This document shows, in pieces, positions 31,812 through 41,629 of a DNA stretch of 64,000 nt. The position numbers were made by a program, and so were the translations under genes. Origin of the DNA: Anthostomella pinea. Taxonomy: Eukaryota > Ascomycota > Sordariomycetes > Xylariales > Xylariaceae. The stretch spans positions 4,154,001 through 4,218,000 of the forward strand of contig CAUWAG010000012.1 in assembly GCA_963556695.1 (NCBI GenBank), written 5' to 3'. The number at the start of each line of letters is the position of its first letter. Position 1 is the stretch's first letter. The notes below the pieces were generated by a model. The model saw only the letters and a program-made list of their open reading frames with translations. It ran no database searches and had not been told where the DNA came from.

Positions 31812-32783
31812 CGAAATACTAACAAGCTACAACTAGCAGTACTCTTGCTCTTAACCATAACATCGGCGATAAATAATCTTGTTCTTAATTACTTCTTTAT
31901 TACTTATTAATTGCTTCTTAATCACAATACCGCAGACAGGATTTGTATTCTTAAGTACTTCCTAATTACTTCTTTGATTATGATGGCGGCGACGTATATC
32001 ATACTCGGCGACATGATGCATCCTCGGCGATTCGAGGCACCCTAGCATCACGGCTCTTTGTGATAGTTACTGCGTAGGAAAGGAGTCTTTCATATAGCGA
32101 ATTGCATGAATTGATTAGTCTGGACGGGACAAACATTGCCTCACTTGGCATAGTACCCAGTACAGTCCGTCCTCAGTCTTGGTGTTTGATTCATCGGATG
32201 AAGGTGGCACTGCAGAGTAGTTGCGAAGCATTCCGCGACTCCACGGGCTTGCCTGGTTTTGGCTGGGTTGACTGGCATTCAGGGCAGTTTCTGTTCAGGG
32301 CTTGGAGTCCCGCGATCTAAACATGTCAAAAGGGAGGTCAAAATAAGTCTTCAACTCGATTGAGCTGCCAAATCTGCTTGGGAAGTTGCTCGAAGCCACG
32401 GACAGGGCGACAAGGGTTCAAGCCAAGATGTTTTCTCCGCACCCAAGCAGAGTATCGACTTGGAGCAAGCCCCCTATCTTGTACGGCCGGCCTTGCCCAA
32501 TGCAGCAGGTCGCAGTGATAAGCTTGGCTTGTCGTCCTTGGCATCGAAGCTGTGAGATTTCTCCTCTCACCAAGCTCATCCTCGGCTCGACGGGCACATG
32601 CGGGATGTTGCATGCTGCAGCAAACAATGCTCGGGGTCGCATTTATAGGCCAGCTCCCAGCTAGGTTGAGGAGATCGGAGCTGTCTTCTTACCTTCAGCA
32701 AATCTCGTGTCGTGTAAGCTCGTCCCAAGCACGTCTGTAAGCGACACTTGGACAGTAGCAGCTCACCGAGGTCATCGTGAAAA
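31812..32783. other. intergenic; upstream region of the metalloprotease
   Basis: No gene recognised in 970 bp. It begins AT-rich beside the MITE, then has ordinary composition up to the ATG at 32784. Confidence 0.4.
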
Positions 32784-34826
32784 ATGAGGCTCCCCATCGT
32801 ATGCGGGAACCGCCAGACGGTCGCTGCGACTGTCTTGGCCGGGGCTTTACTGACGAATTCTGCCTATGCTGTGCCCTTGGTCGCACGAATCGGAAGCGAT
32901 CCCTTCGCCGTGCTCGATCCGCAGAACTATGTGCTACCAGACAACATGACCTGGGCCGACTTCGTCGCTCCCCCGGGGACCAACTGGTCTGACCCTACTC
33001 AAAAGGGTTCGGAGCGAAACTTCAACATCGCGCTCGTCGCCGTCGACTACACCGACCGGCCCTTCGTCATCACCCAGGAGGCGGGATCGACCCCCTTCAA
33101 GAACCCGCAGCCGGTCGTGTCGGGACTCAGTCGCAACGAGGTGCCGGCTTTCTACCGCGACTTCCTGAACCAGCCGAGCGAGCTCAATCGCAACCACACG
33201 CTCCATGAGTACTGGATGGAAGACTCCGGCGGCCGCTTTGGCGTCGACCTCACGGCCTTTGGGGCGTACCAGCTGCCGAGTCTGTCGTATCAGTACGGCG
33301 TGGATGATGAAAGTGGCGGCTTTAACCCGGGTGCTTGCCCGGCAGAAGGACCGTGTTCAGTTGATCTTCGCACCGATGCGTACGCAGCATGGCGTGCCGA
33401 CGTCGGCAATGAGACAGCCGACTCTTTCGAACTGGTATTTATCCTGTCCGCTGGCCAAGACGAGTCTTCGACATGGCAAGAGTTCGGCGAGATCATGTTC
33501 CAGACCCCTGATGATGTGCCCGAGGAGTTTGGACCACCAGATGAGTCCATACCCAACTATGCAGCCACCAGATACGTCAACTGGACGTCGTGGGCCTCAG
33601 CATCCGTCATCTGGCCTAATGCCGGTGGTGGTTCGTCTACACAAGCCGAGAGCTCGGGAATGGCAACGTACGCCCACGAGCTGACTCACCTGCTGGGAAT
33701 TGGCGACAACTACAACAACCCCTACAGTGATCCTCCCCGTCGATCGTACACCGGGCCATGGTCGATGCTTTCGCGCGGCAGCTTCAACGGCCCCGGCGGT
33801 CCACACACACGCTGGCAGATCCCCGCCCAGCAAGGCGGTTCCCTGGGATCGCTCCACACAATGGGAGACAAGATGCGCATCGGCCTAGTAGCCAACACGA
33901 GCGTCCTGATGGTGTCACGCGCCGCGCTGCCAGTATCCGGTCTAGTAGTAGCCGAGATCACAGCGCGGGCCATCGACCCCAGCGAAACGGAGCTGATGGG
34001 ACTGCACGTGCAAATGGGCGACGATCTCTCGCCAGTCTGCGACGTGGACGCCGACCCGCTCTGCGACGGCGGCGCCTACAACAACTACGACGTCGAGGTC
34101 ATCGACCGCATGGGCGCCGACTCGTTCACCCCGGACTCGGGCGTCATGATCAGCAAGACGAAGGACGTCGATGACGCCCCCTTCCAGTGGACCATCGACG
34201 CAAACCCCGCGGACATCAACGTGGTCGACTTCTACCGACCCGACAGCACCGCGTCTATGCTCACCATTGGCGATTACCGCCAGTTGTCCGACGCGCTGTT
34301 CCACGCCGGCACGCGCTCCGGCAGCGAGTTCGAGTACGAGGACGAGGCGAACCGGCTGCACTTCTACGTCGTCGACATCCGCCGCGACGAGGTGGGCGTC
34401 CTGCACTACACAGTCGGCGTGCGCTCGCTCGACGGCAGCGGATCCAGCACCTACGGCGTGGAGCTGGGGGAAGGCAGTGTTGCGGCCAGCTTCGGGGCAA
34501 AGGCCACAGATGCGGGACTGACGTGCGCCTTCGAACTGACCAACTCGGGCACCTACGTCGACGGCGGCGCGGAGCACCCGCAGGATCTGTCAGCGTACTT
34601 GACGTCGGATATCTACCGCCTGAGCGCGGCAGTGGAGGGCGAGGGGTGGCGCGTCGAGCTTCCAAACGCGCTTGCTGTGGCTCAGTTTGGTGAGTCGACG
34701 ATTGCTAAAGTCGCGGTTGGAGCGGCCGTCAATGCTACTGCGAGCGCGGTTATCAAGCTGACGGCTGTGTCCGAGTCTGACCCGTCTGTTGCTGTTACAT
34801 CGAACTGCCGGGTGACGAAGAGCTAG
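32784..34826 (+). CDS. secreted M6-like metalloprotease
   Basis: A single exon of 680 residues. The N-terminus has an n-region, a hydrophobic stretch and an AYA cleavage-like site (TNSAYA/VPLVARIG, about residue 28/29), so it is secreted. The zinc motif HELTHLLGIGD is at residues 298-308 (HExxH with a downstream Asp), followed by NYNNPYSDPPRR. SGPWSMLSRGSFNGPGGPHT-style residues after it match the immune-inhibitor-A/M6 peptidase architecture, in which WxxM and a following GG-H segment shape the active site. A beta-rich C-terminal half (about 380-680) has several Cys and N-x-T sites. Predicted extracellular endopeptidase; M6 members of fungi are often restricted to insect- or soil-associated species. 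High GC, intronless and intact. Confidence 0.8.
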   Translation: MRLPIVCGNRQTVAATVLAGALLTNSAYAVPLVARIGSDPFAVLDPQNYVLPDNMTWADFVAPPGTNWSDPTQKGSERNFNIALVAVDYTDRPFVITQEAGSTPFKNPQPVVSGLSRNEVPAFYRDFLNQPSELNRNHTLHEYWMEDSGGRFGVDLTAFGAYQLPSLSYQYGVDDESGGFNPGACPAEGPCSVDLRTDAYAAWRADVGNETADSFELVFILSAGQDESSTWQEFGEIMFQTPDDVPEEFGPPDESIPNYAATRYVNWTSWASASVIWPNAGGGSSTQAESSGMATYAHELTHLLGIGDNYNNPYSDPPRRSYTGPWSMLSRGSFNGPGGPHTRWQIPAQQGGSLGSLHTMGDKMRIGLVANTSVLMVSRAALPVSGLVVAEITARAIDPSETELMGLHVQMGDDLSPVCDVDADPLCDGGAYNNYDVEVIDRMGADSFTPDSGVMISKTKDVDDAPFQWTIDANPADINVVDFYRPDSTASMLTIGDYRQLSDALFHAGTRSGSEFEYEDEANRLHFYVVDIRRDEVGVLHYTVGVRSLDGSGSSTYGVELGEGSVAASFGAKATDAGLTCAFELTNSGTYVDGGAEHPQDLSAYLTSDIYRLSAAVEGEGWRVELPNALAVAQFGESTIAKVAVGAAVNATASAVIKLTAVSESDPSVAVTSNCRVTKS

Positions 34827-35008
34827 AAGGATTTCGATGACGCATTGACGATCACCCAAATAGCGAGGCTAGTCAACATTATTGGTATTTGCATGACTGT
34901 TATTTTCTGCTGGCTTAGCGTCACCGAAGTCGTCGTAAGACTTTCAAGACTTTCAAGACTTTACATATGTCCCACCTTCGACACCTTTACAGCCGCCAGA
35001 TCTGAGCG

Positions 35009-36231
35009 CTAGCACACTGCTTTAGAAACAAGTCCGGCGAGCGGAAGTCGATAATAGGTGTCTTTGTGTCGTCTGCAGTAACCGATATACTCGTTCGGGA
35101 CGCCCACGTCGTCCAGATAATCCAAGACGACCTCGACGTGGCCCTTGTCAGAGCTCTTGCCGAATATCCTCTTCTGCGCTTCCAGCTTGAGCTCATTGAC
35201 CCACGATTGGAAGGGAACCGCGCTGCCGTCCGTCTGTGCAACCACCTTGGTGATCTTTCCGAGATGCTCCATGTCTGATGTGATTGGGTGAAACCCAAAA
35301 TCGTCTCTGTCAATGAGGCTCGGGTCGGGCGAGTCCATGTCCTCCCAGTCCACCATAACGTCATCGTCAATGGGGTTCAGTTCGGGCGAGTCAGTGGAGC
35401 TGTCGTCCAAGTCCATGTCGTCGCTGATGATGGAGCTCGATTCGGCCGAGGCCATGTCGCCCCCGGCGCTGGCGAGAGAGATATCGATAGGCCCATTGAA
35501 TGCGTCAGCGACCTTGGAGCCCGGGATGACCAAGATAACCTTGTTGAGTCGGGTCATACAGGGCCAGGGCAAAATGGCACTGAACGGATCCGAGAGGTTC
35601 TCGTTGATCTTTGAAAATATTCGCAGCTCATGGCTACCCTTTTTACCGGGGCTGCCTCTTGATTCGTGGATATAGGTAGGCTCATACAACGCGGCACTGA
35701 TAGCCACATTCTGGACGTTCTTGCGGAAGGATGGCATCGAACTGAGCGGGTCTCCGAGAGGATCTGCATTGAAACAGAACAGGTCCTTTTCCCAGTTGAC
35801 AAAGAGAAAAGAGTAGACGATTGTCAGACGCTTTCTTCCCCGTCGGGGTTTGCTGCTGGTACCGTAGCAAACGCCCTCGGGAGCTTCAGCTACCCAGTTC
35901 GACGGCTTAATTCTAAGCATCTGGCGAGAGGCGAGAGCTGCCTTGCTTGCCTCTGGGCTGACTTGCATGAGAGTTCGTATCTAAGTATCAGGGTGATGTC
36001 AATCATGCCGAATTCGCCGAAGGAGGTCAGTCGCCGTGTGCCAGTCAAGAATTGGCCAGTAAAGGGGAGAGCTCTCTCGTAAGCTCTTTGTTGCCATGGT
36101 CTGAGTTGAATAGGGGCACAAGGTATGACATGCATAAGTGCCTTCTTTGGTAAGGCGTAGACTTCCCAGACCTTGAGACGGAGTTCCTCTGGCAGTGCAG
36201 CGAACTGGGGGAAACTCGTGGATGTGGACAT
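35009..36231 (-). CDS. 2EXR-domain hypothetical protein (gene model uncertain)
   Basis: From the ATG at 36231, MSTSTSFPQFAALPEELRLK VWE is the 2EXR signature found in hundreds of fungal proteins. After about 22-90 residues the reading frame must change to reach MQVSPEASKAALASRQMLRI, which aligns with the family's 'LLQVNRESRxxAL' block. It then runs through a 319-codon frame with a long acidic insert (SDDMDLDDSSTDSPELNPID) to the stop at 35009. A phase-consistent intron (donor GTCATA about 36131, acceptor TTAG at 35981) would join ALMH to IRTLMQVSPE. Its donor is weak; the alternative is a one-base frameshift near 35970. Function unknown; no signal peptide. Confidence 0.6.
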
Positions 36232-36686
36232 GGTGTCTTGCTGGATAGATGTGGCAGACTGCCAGGTGGCGCGTGGTGGAGGGGGGAATGGCAAGAGGGA
36301 ACGACGTGTAAGCTGTTCAAATAACTAATCGGTGGTGTTTTAATTGGATGTGGTGATGATGCTGGAGACAGGAATTCCAGGGCTCGCGGTGACGCGAGAT
36401 GGGAGATGTAGTGGATTCTACGGTGCAACGCACCTGCCCGACAGTGGTTGACTCGACCGGCGATAAGGTAGAGAGGTATTGGGAGTCAACGTGAATAAGG
36501 TTTTGGCTGCTACTTCCCCCTTTTCTTCTTTGGTGGATTCGTGGCAGGATCAAACGGACCACCAGAGACAGGACTCGACAGTAGGAGCCACACGTAGTCT
36601 CGCTCGTGGATGCAGCAGACCTGGGGTTTCATTAGGTAGTCTATCCCCAGCTCAGAGTAATATGCATACCTTAGGAACCCGTATCA
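36232..36686. other. intergenic; no gene seen
   Basis: Upstream region of the 2EXR gene and 3' flank of the next leftward gene. Confidence 0.35.
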
Positions 36687-37484
36687 TTATGTCGGCACTT
36701 GGTCAGCCTCGACTTGTTCCTTCGCGTGTTGCCGCATCCCCTGAGCACCGCCCAACGCGAGCCGATAACGCGTAAAACAGACAACCACAAGAATCACAGC
36801 ACCCTGCACACACACCACAACTGCCTTTCCCTTTCTCGTCTCCAAGTCTGGATAGGCTAGAATGCCAACAATGTCATCAAACAGCGCAAGCCATGCCGCC
36901 CTCCAAAGCGTCCTGTCCACGGTGCCCACCAAGTTCCGCAGCATGCCCCAACGAGGCGGCACACTGTTCATAGCTATGCCACTGCCCAACGCCCATAGTG
37001 CATGTACTGCAAACTCAGACCTCCGCTGCGGTTCCCCCACGCCCCTTTCCCCAATGACGTAACCGGCCCCGTAGTTCAGCGCTAGATCTCCCACGAAGAA
37101 GAGCGGATTGAACGGTGAGCCGAGGATGCGCCCGTAGGTGAAGAGCACACCAGCGCGGTAGAGATGGCCTTTGCGCGTGAAGCGGACCAGTTGTGCGGGA
37201 CTGGGAGCTGGCCGGTTGGAGGGATAGACGAAGGAACCGAGGAAGTAGGTGGGTATCCCGGCGAGGAGAATGGGGAGGCGATGGCCGAAGGGATCGGGGA
37301 CTGTAAGGAAGATGAGGATCGTGGTCAGAAGGGGAAGGTAGAGGTGAACATAGGCGCGCCATGCTGGCGGATGGACTGCGGCAATGCCATTCATGTTGAA
37401 CCTTGTGTTTTCTTGACTTTCGATGTGCATTTGTAGGGATGGGGATGAATTAATGTAGCGCGACTCTTTTTCTTTTAATGACAC
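36687..37484 (-). CDS. multi-pass membrane protein, hypothetical
   Basis: A 265-residue ORF; the more likely start is the internal ATG at 37394 (MNGIAAVHPPAWRAYVHLYL), giving 235 residues. Hydrophobic segments are LPLLTTILIFLTV, LPILLAGIPTYFLGSFVY, GVLFTYGRILGSPFNPLFFV with GDLALNYGAGYVIG, AVHALWALGSGIAM, and VVVCVQGAVILVVVCF near the C-terminus, so about five TM helices. No motif ties it to a known transporter or enzyme. Intronless. Its codon use resembles neighbouring real genes, which is the main support. Confidence 0.6.
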   Translation of the reverse strand: MSLKEKESRYINSSPSLQMHIESQENTRFNMNGIAAVHPPAWRAYVHLYLPLLTTILIFLTVPDPFGHRLPILLAGIPTYFLGSFVYPSNRPAPSPAQLVRFTRKGHLYRAGVLFTYGRILGSPFNPLFFVGDLALNYGAGYVIGERGVGEPQRRSEFAVHALWALGSGIAMNSVPPRWGMLRNLVGTVDRTLWRAAWLALFDDIVGILAYPDLETRKGKAVVVCVQGAVILVVVCFTRYRLALGGAQGMRQHAKEQVEADQVPT

Positions 37485-38408
37485 GAGGTCACGTGCTAGC
37501 TCTGGAATGCTCCCTTATCGATGGAACTGCTCTGGAAGTCTTGCGGCCCTGACTATGCCTCCAATGAATATTACTACCTGCACTGTTGCCATGTTCTTCT
37601 ACCCACAGAACTCTTCGTATGCCTCGGACGTTCTTGATGAGCGGGCATATGCTCACTCGACACGAGCCTGCCGCAGTAGTCCAACTGTTGCTAGTATTGG
37701 CGATGGTATCACGCTGCGCGCTTCGCCATGGTTGATAATTCGGTATGAAGTATAGCATATAGGGTACATAGACTGGACTATGTGGAGTCCAGTGATGTTC
37801 GCTCTTGGTCCTACGTGTATACTGACCTGGCCCCTTCATCCCCGCGCTCAAGTCGCAGGGCTCGACATAGAACAAAAGCAGCCAACCACACATCAGAGAA
37901 GGGGAAGCATTGTTCCCTTATTACCCTCTTCCAATTCTTTCTGTGATACTTCACGTATTGCGCAGATGATGAAGATGCTACAGATGGTGAGTTGGGTGGC
38001 CGCCAAGACCTGCAGAAGCTCTCACCACCACGGTAAACATCGTCACCTACAAGTATGAGAAGCCCCACCTCTATAACTGAACATACAACGCCACGTTGTA
38101 TAGTGCTCAAATATGGATATGCTGGTCATTGAAGATTAGCCAACCACAGTGCATCGTTTCACGGATCAGCTGTCACGGATTGATGACTTACATATATACT
38201 GAGGTCAGAATTGAGTACTGTTGTCTTGACGTCATGCATCCCTCATACCATACTTGGCTATGTGACAAGCAACACCTGGAAGGGCAACACTTCATATAAA
38301 CCACGACAGTCAATACGAGATATCCCAAATCACAGCACTGAAACCTCTTAGGTACACTTCAGCCTATCGACTACCTACGATAATCTTGACTTTACACACA
38401 CACCGACC
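37485..38408. other. divergent promoter region of membrane protein and SDR
   Basis: 920 bp with no coding signal. It lies between divergently transcribed genes and ends in the TATA box and leader of the SDR. Confidence 0.4.
38295..38300 (+). promoter_or_regulatory. TATA box of the SDR gene
   Basis: TATAAA about 110 bp upstream of the ATG at 38409, followed by a pyrimidine/CA-rich leader (CACACACACCGACC just before the ATG). Confidence 0.45.
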
Positions 38409-39386
38409 ATGTTCGGCTCAAGCAACAAGTTCGACCCCAACACCGACGACATCCCGGACCTCAGCGGCCGCGTCTACATCGTCACAGGCGGCAGCGCCGG
38501 CATCGGCTACGGCATCACAGCGCACATCCTCCAGCACAACTGCGCCAAGCTCTACCTCCTCAGCAAGAAGTCAGAGCACCTATCCGAAGCGCAAGAGGGC
38601 CTCAAGAAATACGGCGACGTCTCCCGCATCGAGGCCATCCAGTGCGACTTCGAAGACCTGCACCAGACCCACGCCGTCGCCAAGCAGCTATCTTCCCAAA
38701 TCAACCGCCTCGACGCCCTGATTTTGAATGCTGGGCTCGGCGTCGGGCTTTATAATGAGACCAAAGATGGGTTGGACAGCCACATGCAGGTCAACGTGAT
38801 CGCGCAGCACCACCTCGCGCGCGCGCTGCTGCCCAGGCTCGTCGCGACGCCCGACAGCCGCCTCTGCTTCCAGGCGTCCGAGTACCACCGCTTCGGCACA
38901 AGCGGGGTCGAGTTCCACGACGTGGCCGAGCTGAACACCGATGTCGGGCCCAGCACGCTGTACGCGCGGTCGAAGCTCGCGCAGGTGCTGCTGTGTCGCG
39001 CGCTGTACCGGCGCAAGCAGGCCGGGCAGCTGGGTCTCGCCCCGGAGAAGGCGCCGTGGATCAATGCTACGCACCCTGGTGGGATCGTCACGGACCAGCA
39101 GGATCAGGCTGTGGAGGCGTACGGCACGCTGGGCAAGATTGGCGTCAAGGCCGTGAGGCCGTTCATGGACGATCCGGTTGCTAAGGGTTGTCGGCCGATG
39201 CTGTTCGTGGCGACGAGCGACGATGTCGTGAAGGAGGGGATCGATGGCGCGTATGTGGTGCCGGATCGCAAGGTCACGGATGTGAGCAAGCAGGGTAAGG
39301 ATGAGGAGCTGCAGGAGCGGTGCTGGAGGTTGGTGGAGGGGATTCTGGCGGAGAAGTTGGGGCCTCTGGAGTACGCTACTGCTTAA
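38409..39386 (+). CDS. short-chain dehydrogenase/reductase
   Basis: An intronless ORF of 325 residues. The nucleotide-binding motif TGGSAGIG is at residues 26-33, NAG lies at the end of the fourth strand (ILNAGLG), Ser sits in CFQAS, and the catalytic YARSK has Tyr185/Lys189. The sequence after TGG lacks an acidic residue at the end of beta-2 (LLSKKSEHL instead), which favours NADP(H). It is of the retinol-dehydrogenase/WW-oxidoreductase-like fungal SDR type, with length and motif spacing normal. Substrate unknown. A TATA box and leader precede it. Confidence 0.88.
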   Translation: MFGSSNKFDPNTDDIPDLSGRVYIVTGGSAGIGYGITAHILQHNCAKLYLLSKKSEHLSEAQEGLKKYGDVSRIEAIQCDFEDLHQTHAVAKQLSSQINRLDALILNAGLGVGLYNETKDGLDSHMQVNVIAQHHLARALLPRLVATPDSRLCFQASEYHRFGTSGVEFHDVAELNTDVGPSTLYARSKLAQVLLCRALYRRKQAGQLGLAPEKAPWINATHPGGIVTDQQDQAVEAYGTLGKIGVKAVRPFMDDPVAKGCRPMLFVATSDDVVKEGIDGAYVVPDRKVTDVSKQGKDEELQERCWRLVEGILAEKLGPLEYATA

Positions 39387-39872
39387 GTCTGGTGGATCGT
39401 GAATGGGCGATGGGTAATGGATGATGAAAGTTAGCGTGTGGTTACGGCCCCTTTACGGTCTGCTATCCGTGCTCCTCGGCACAAAGTAGGACTGCCAACA
39501 TCGCCCGTGGCATGGTAAGTGAAGGGGTACTCCTGGATCTTGATCTTAAAGCAAAAAAGCTTTACGCTTTCAAAGATTATAAACAGCAATGGCCACAGAT
39601 TTGTTCCAATTTCTGACGATAACTTGGTAGTATGCGATCACAATTACAAGGGAGCACTGCTGAGGACAGTAAGTCTGGTCGACATAAAAAATGTATTCAG
39701 AAAGCCATCCAACATCCCGTTGTCCCCAAAACGAGAAGATTCACGGATGCCAGAACGGATCACTGACTAGGCACTGACATACATACCTGATTAGGTACCT
39801 AGTAAGTAACCCCGCCACCTCCCAAACACCCAAACCGCATCATTCATCCATCCATCTCACAAAAACCCCTCC
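39387..39872. other. intergenic between convergent genes
   Basis: 3' flanks of the SDR and the GPI protein; no gene seen. Confidence 0.35.
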
Positions 39873-41629
39873 CTACAAGAAAGCAACAACTACAACACCC
39901 AGCGCCGCAACCGCCATCTCGACACCCACACGTCCAGCCGCCGCCGTCGGGACAACGGGGTATCCCGTCCCCGAGCTGCCGGGCCCCGCGCTCGTGGTCG
40001 TGGTGGCCGAGGTCGGGACCGGCATCGGGGTCGGCACGACGGTACCGATAATATAGCTTGTCGTGATGGTGACGTCCGCGGTGGTGCTGTTGCTGCCTGT
40101 GGGGTAGCTGGGGTACGTGCTCGGGCCCGGGATCTGGGTCTCGCTCTGGCTCTCGCTCTGGCTGTATGTGACGACCGTGGTGCCGGTGGGGTACACGGCG
40201 CTGACGGTGCTGACGGTGCTGACGGTGCTGACGGTGCTGACGGTGCTGACGGTGCTGACGGTGCTGACGGTGCTGACGGTGCTGACGGTGCCGACGCTGC
40301 TTAGGACCACGGTGGTGGTGCCGGCTGTTGTTGCTGGGTAGGTGGTGGCAGGAGTCGTGACGGGCGTTGTCTCGGCCGTGGTCTCCGGGGCCGTCACGGA
40401 AATCGTCGTCACAGCAGTGGTCACAGCAGTGGTGACCGAAGTCGCCACAGGAGTCGTGACGGGGCACACAGTGGTAGAGATTGCGATGGTGCTAGTCGTG
40501 ACGTGCGGCGTGTTGGGGCAGTCCGTCACGGTAGGGGCGCACGAGGTCACGGTTAGCACAGTTGTGGAGTAGATGGTTGACGTCGTCATCGAGATGGGGT
40601 ACGTCTCGACGGGGTACGTCGTCGTCGGGTACGTCTCGACGGGGTACGTTGTCGGGTACGTCTCGACAGGGTATGTCGTCGTCGGGTACGAAGCGGACGT
40701 GTTGCTGTACACGTACGTCTGCGACGGCGACGGCGGAATCGGGTACGTCCATGGCACCCTGGTGGAAGATGTGGTTATCGGGTACGTCGTGGCACTCGAG
40801 ACAGGGTATGTCTCTGAGGCCGAGCTCGATGAGGAGTTGGCGGCATAGCTTGATGACGAGACTACCGGGTAGGTAGACGAACTGCTTGGAGGAGTGCTTG
40901 CCGAGTAGCTGGAGGTGCTGCTCGTGGCGCTGCTGACCGGGTAGCTTGAGGGGCTGCTCGCCGGGTAGCTGGAGCTGCTGGCAGGATAGCTCGAGGAGCT
41001 GCTCGCCGGGTAGCTGGAGCTGCTGGCAGGATAGCTCGAGGGGCTACTCGCCGGGTAGCTCGAGGATGTGCTGACAGCAGAGCTGGACGGGACAGACGAC
41101 GTGCTCGCTGGGTAAGTCGGCGTGCTCGCCGGGTAAGTAGGCGTGCTCGCCGGATAAGTAGGCGTGCTCGCCGAATAAGTAGGCGCAGTGCTAAGCACGG
41201 TACTCGACGTCGTGGAGACTGGGTATGACTCGGCGGGCGTAGACGACGGTATAGCAGAGCTCGTAGACGCGGTGTGCGTGTAAGTGTAAGTTATGCACGA
41301 GCAAGCCGAGCTAACAGCCGCAATGTCGTTGTCGCAATTCTATAGGCATGTCAGTCGTTGCCCATCTGGATCACCCTTGCAGTTGGAAGATGTGTTTGCA
41401 CATTCTCCTGAAGACTTACCGCGAATTCGGTCGGGATGGCGGCAGCATCGGTGGTGGTGCTGGCCAGGAACTCCAGGCAGAAACCGGGAGCGATGGCAGT
41501 GAAGCGGTCGTCGATGAAGTTACGATAGCAGTTGTCCTGCTCGCAGTCGGGGTACTCCCAACGCTTGAACGACGCGTTTGCCACGCCCGTCAGGGCCAAG
41601 GCCGCAAGGCTCGTGTATAAGCCGTGCAT
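39873..41629 (-). CDS. GPI-anchored Ser/Thr-rich cell-wall protein
   Basis: Two exons (41629-41420, 41339-39873) join in phase 0 to 558 residues. A signal peptide ([19 protein letters not shown]) precedes a compact domain with six cysteines in about 85 residues: DCEQDNC, PGFCLEF, then [15 protein letters not shown] across the intron. The rest is a long Ser/Thr/Pro stalk with repeats [23 protein letters not shown] and (VST)n, expected to be heavily O-glycosylated. The C-terminus has a small-residue omega-site region followed by [16 protein letters not shown], a GPI-attachment signal. Predicted location is plasma membrane or cell wall, with a surface, adhesion or coat role. The Cys domain resembles one seen in many fungal secreted proteins but is not a canonical eight-Cys CFEM. 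Confidence 0.85.
40201..40290 (-). repeat. 9-bp minisatellite in the stalk (VST)n, 10 units
   Basis: CTGACGGTG repeats ten times on the plus strand (GTC AGC ACC in coding sense, VST). The last units are nearly perfect, so the copy number is likely to vary between strains without breaking the frame. Confidence 0.9.

Noticed and set aside
33942..34577. 211-codon minus-strand ORF
   Set aside because: Antisense shadow of the metalloprotease, no motif or start context.
40201..40290. possible CRISPR-like array
   Set aside because: Period 9 bp with no spacers, inside a eukaryotic coding sequence; a minisatellite.
39844..40467. 207-codon ORF of His/Arg repeats
   Set aside because: Frame-shifted reading of the GPI-protein repeats; composition follows the repeat.
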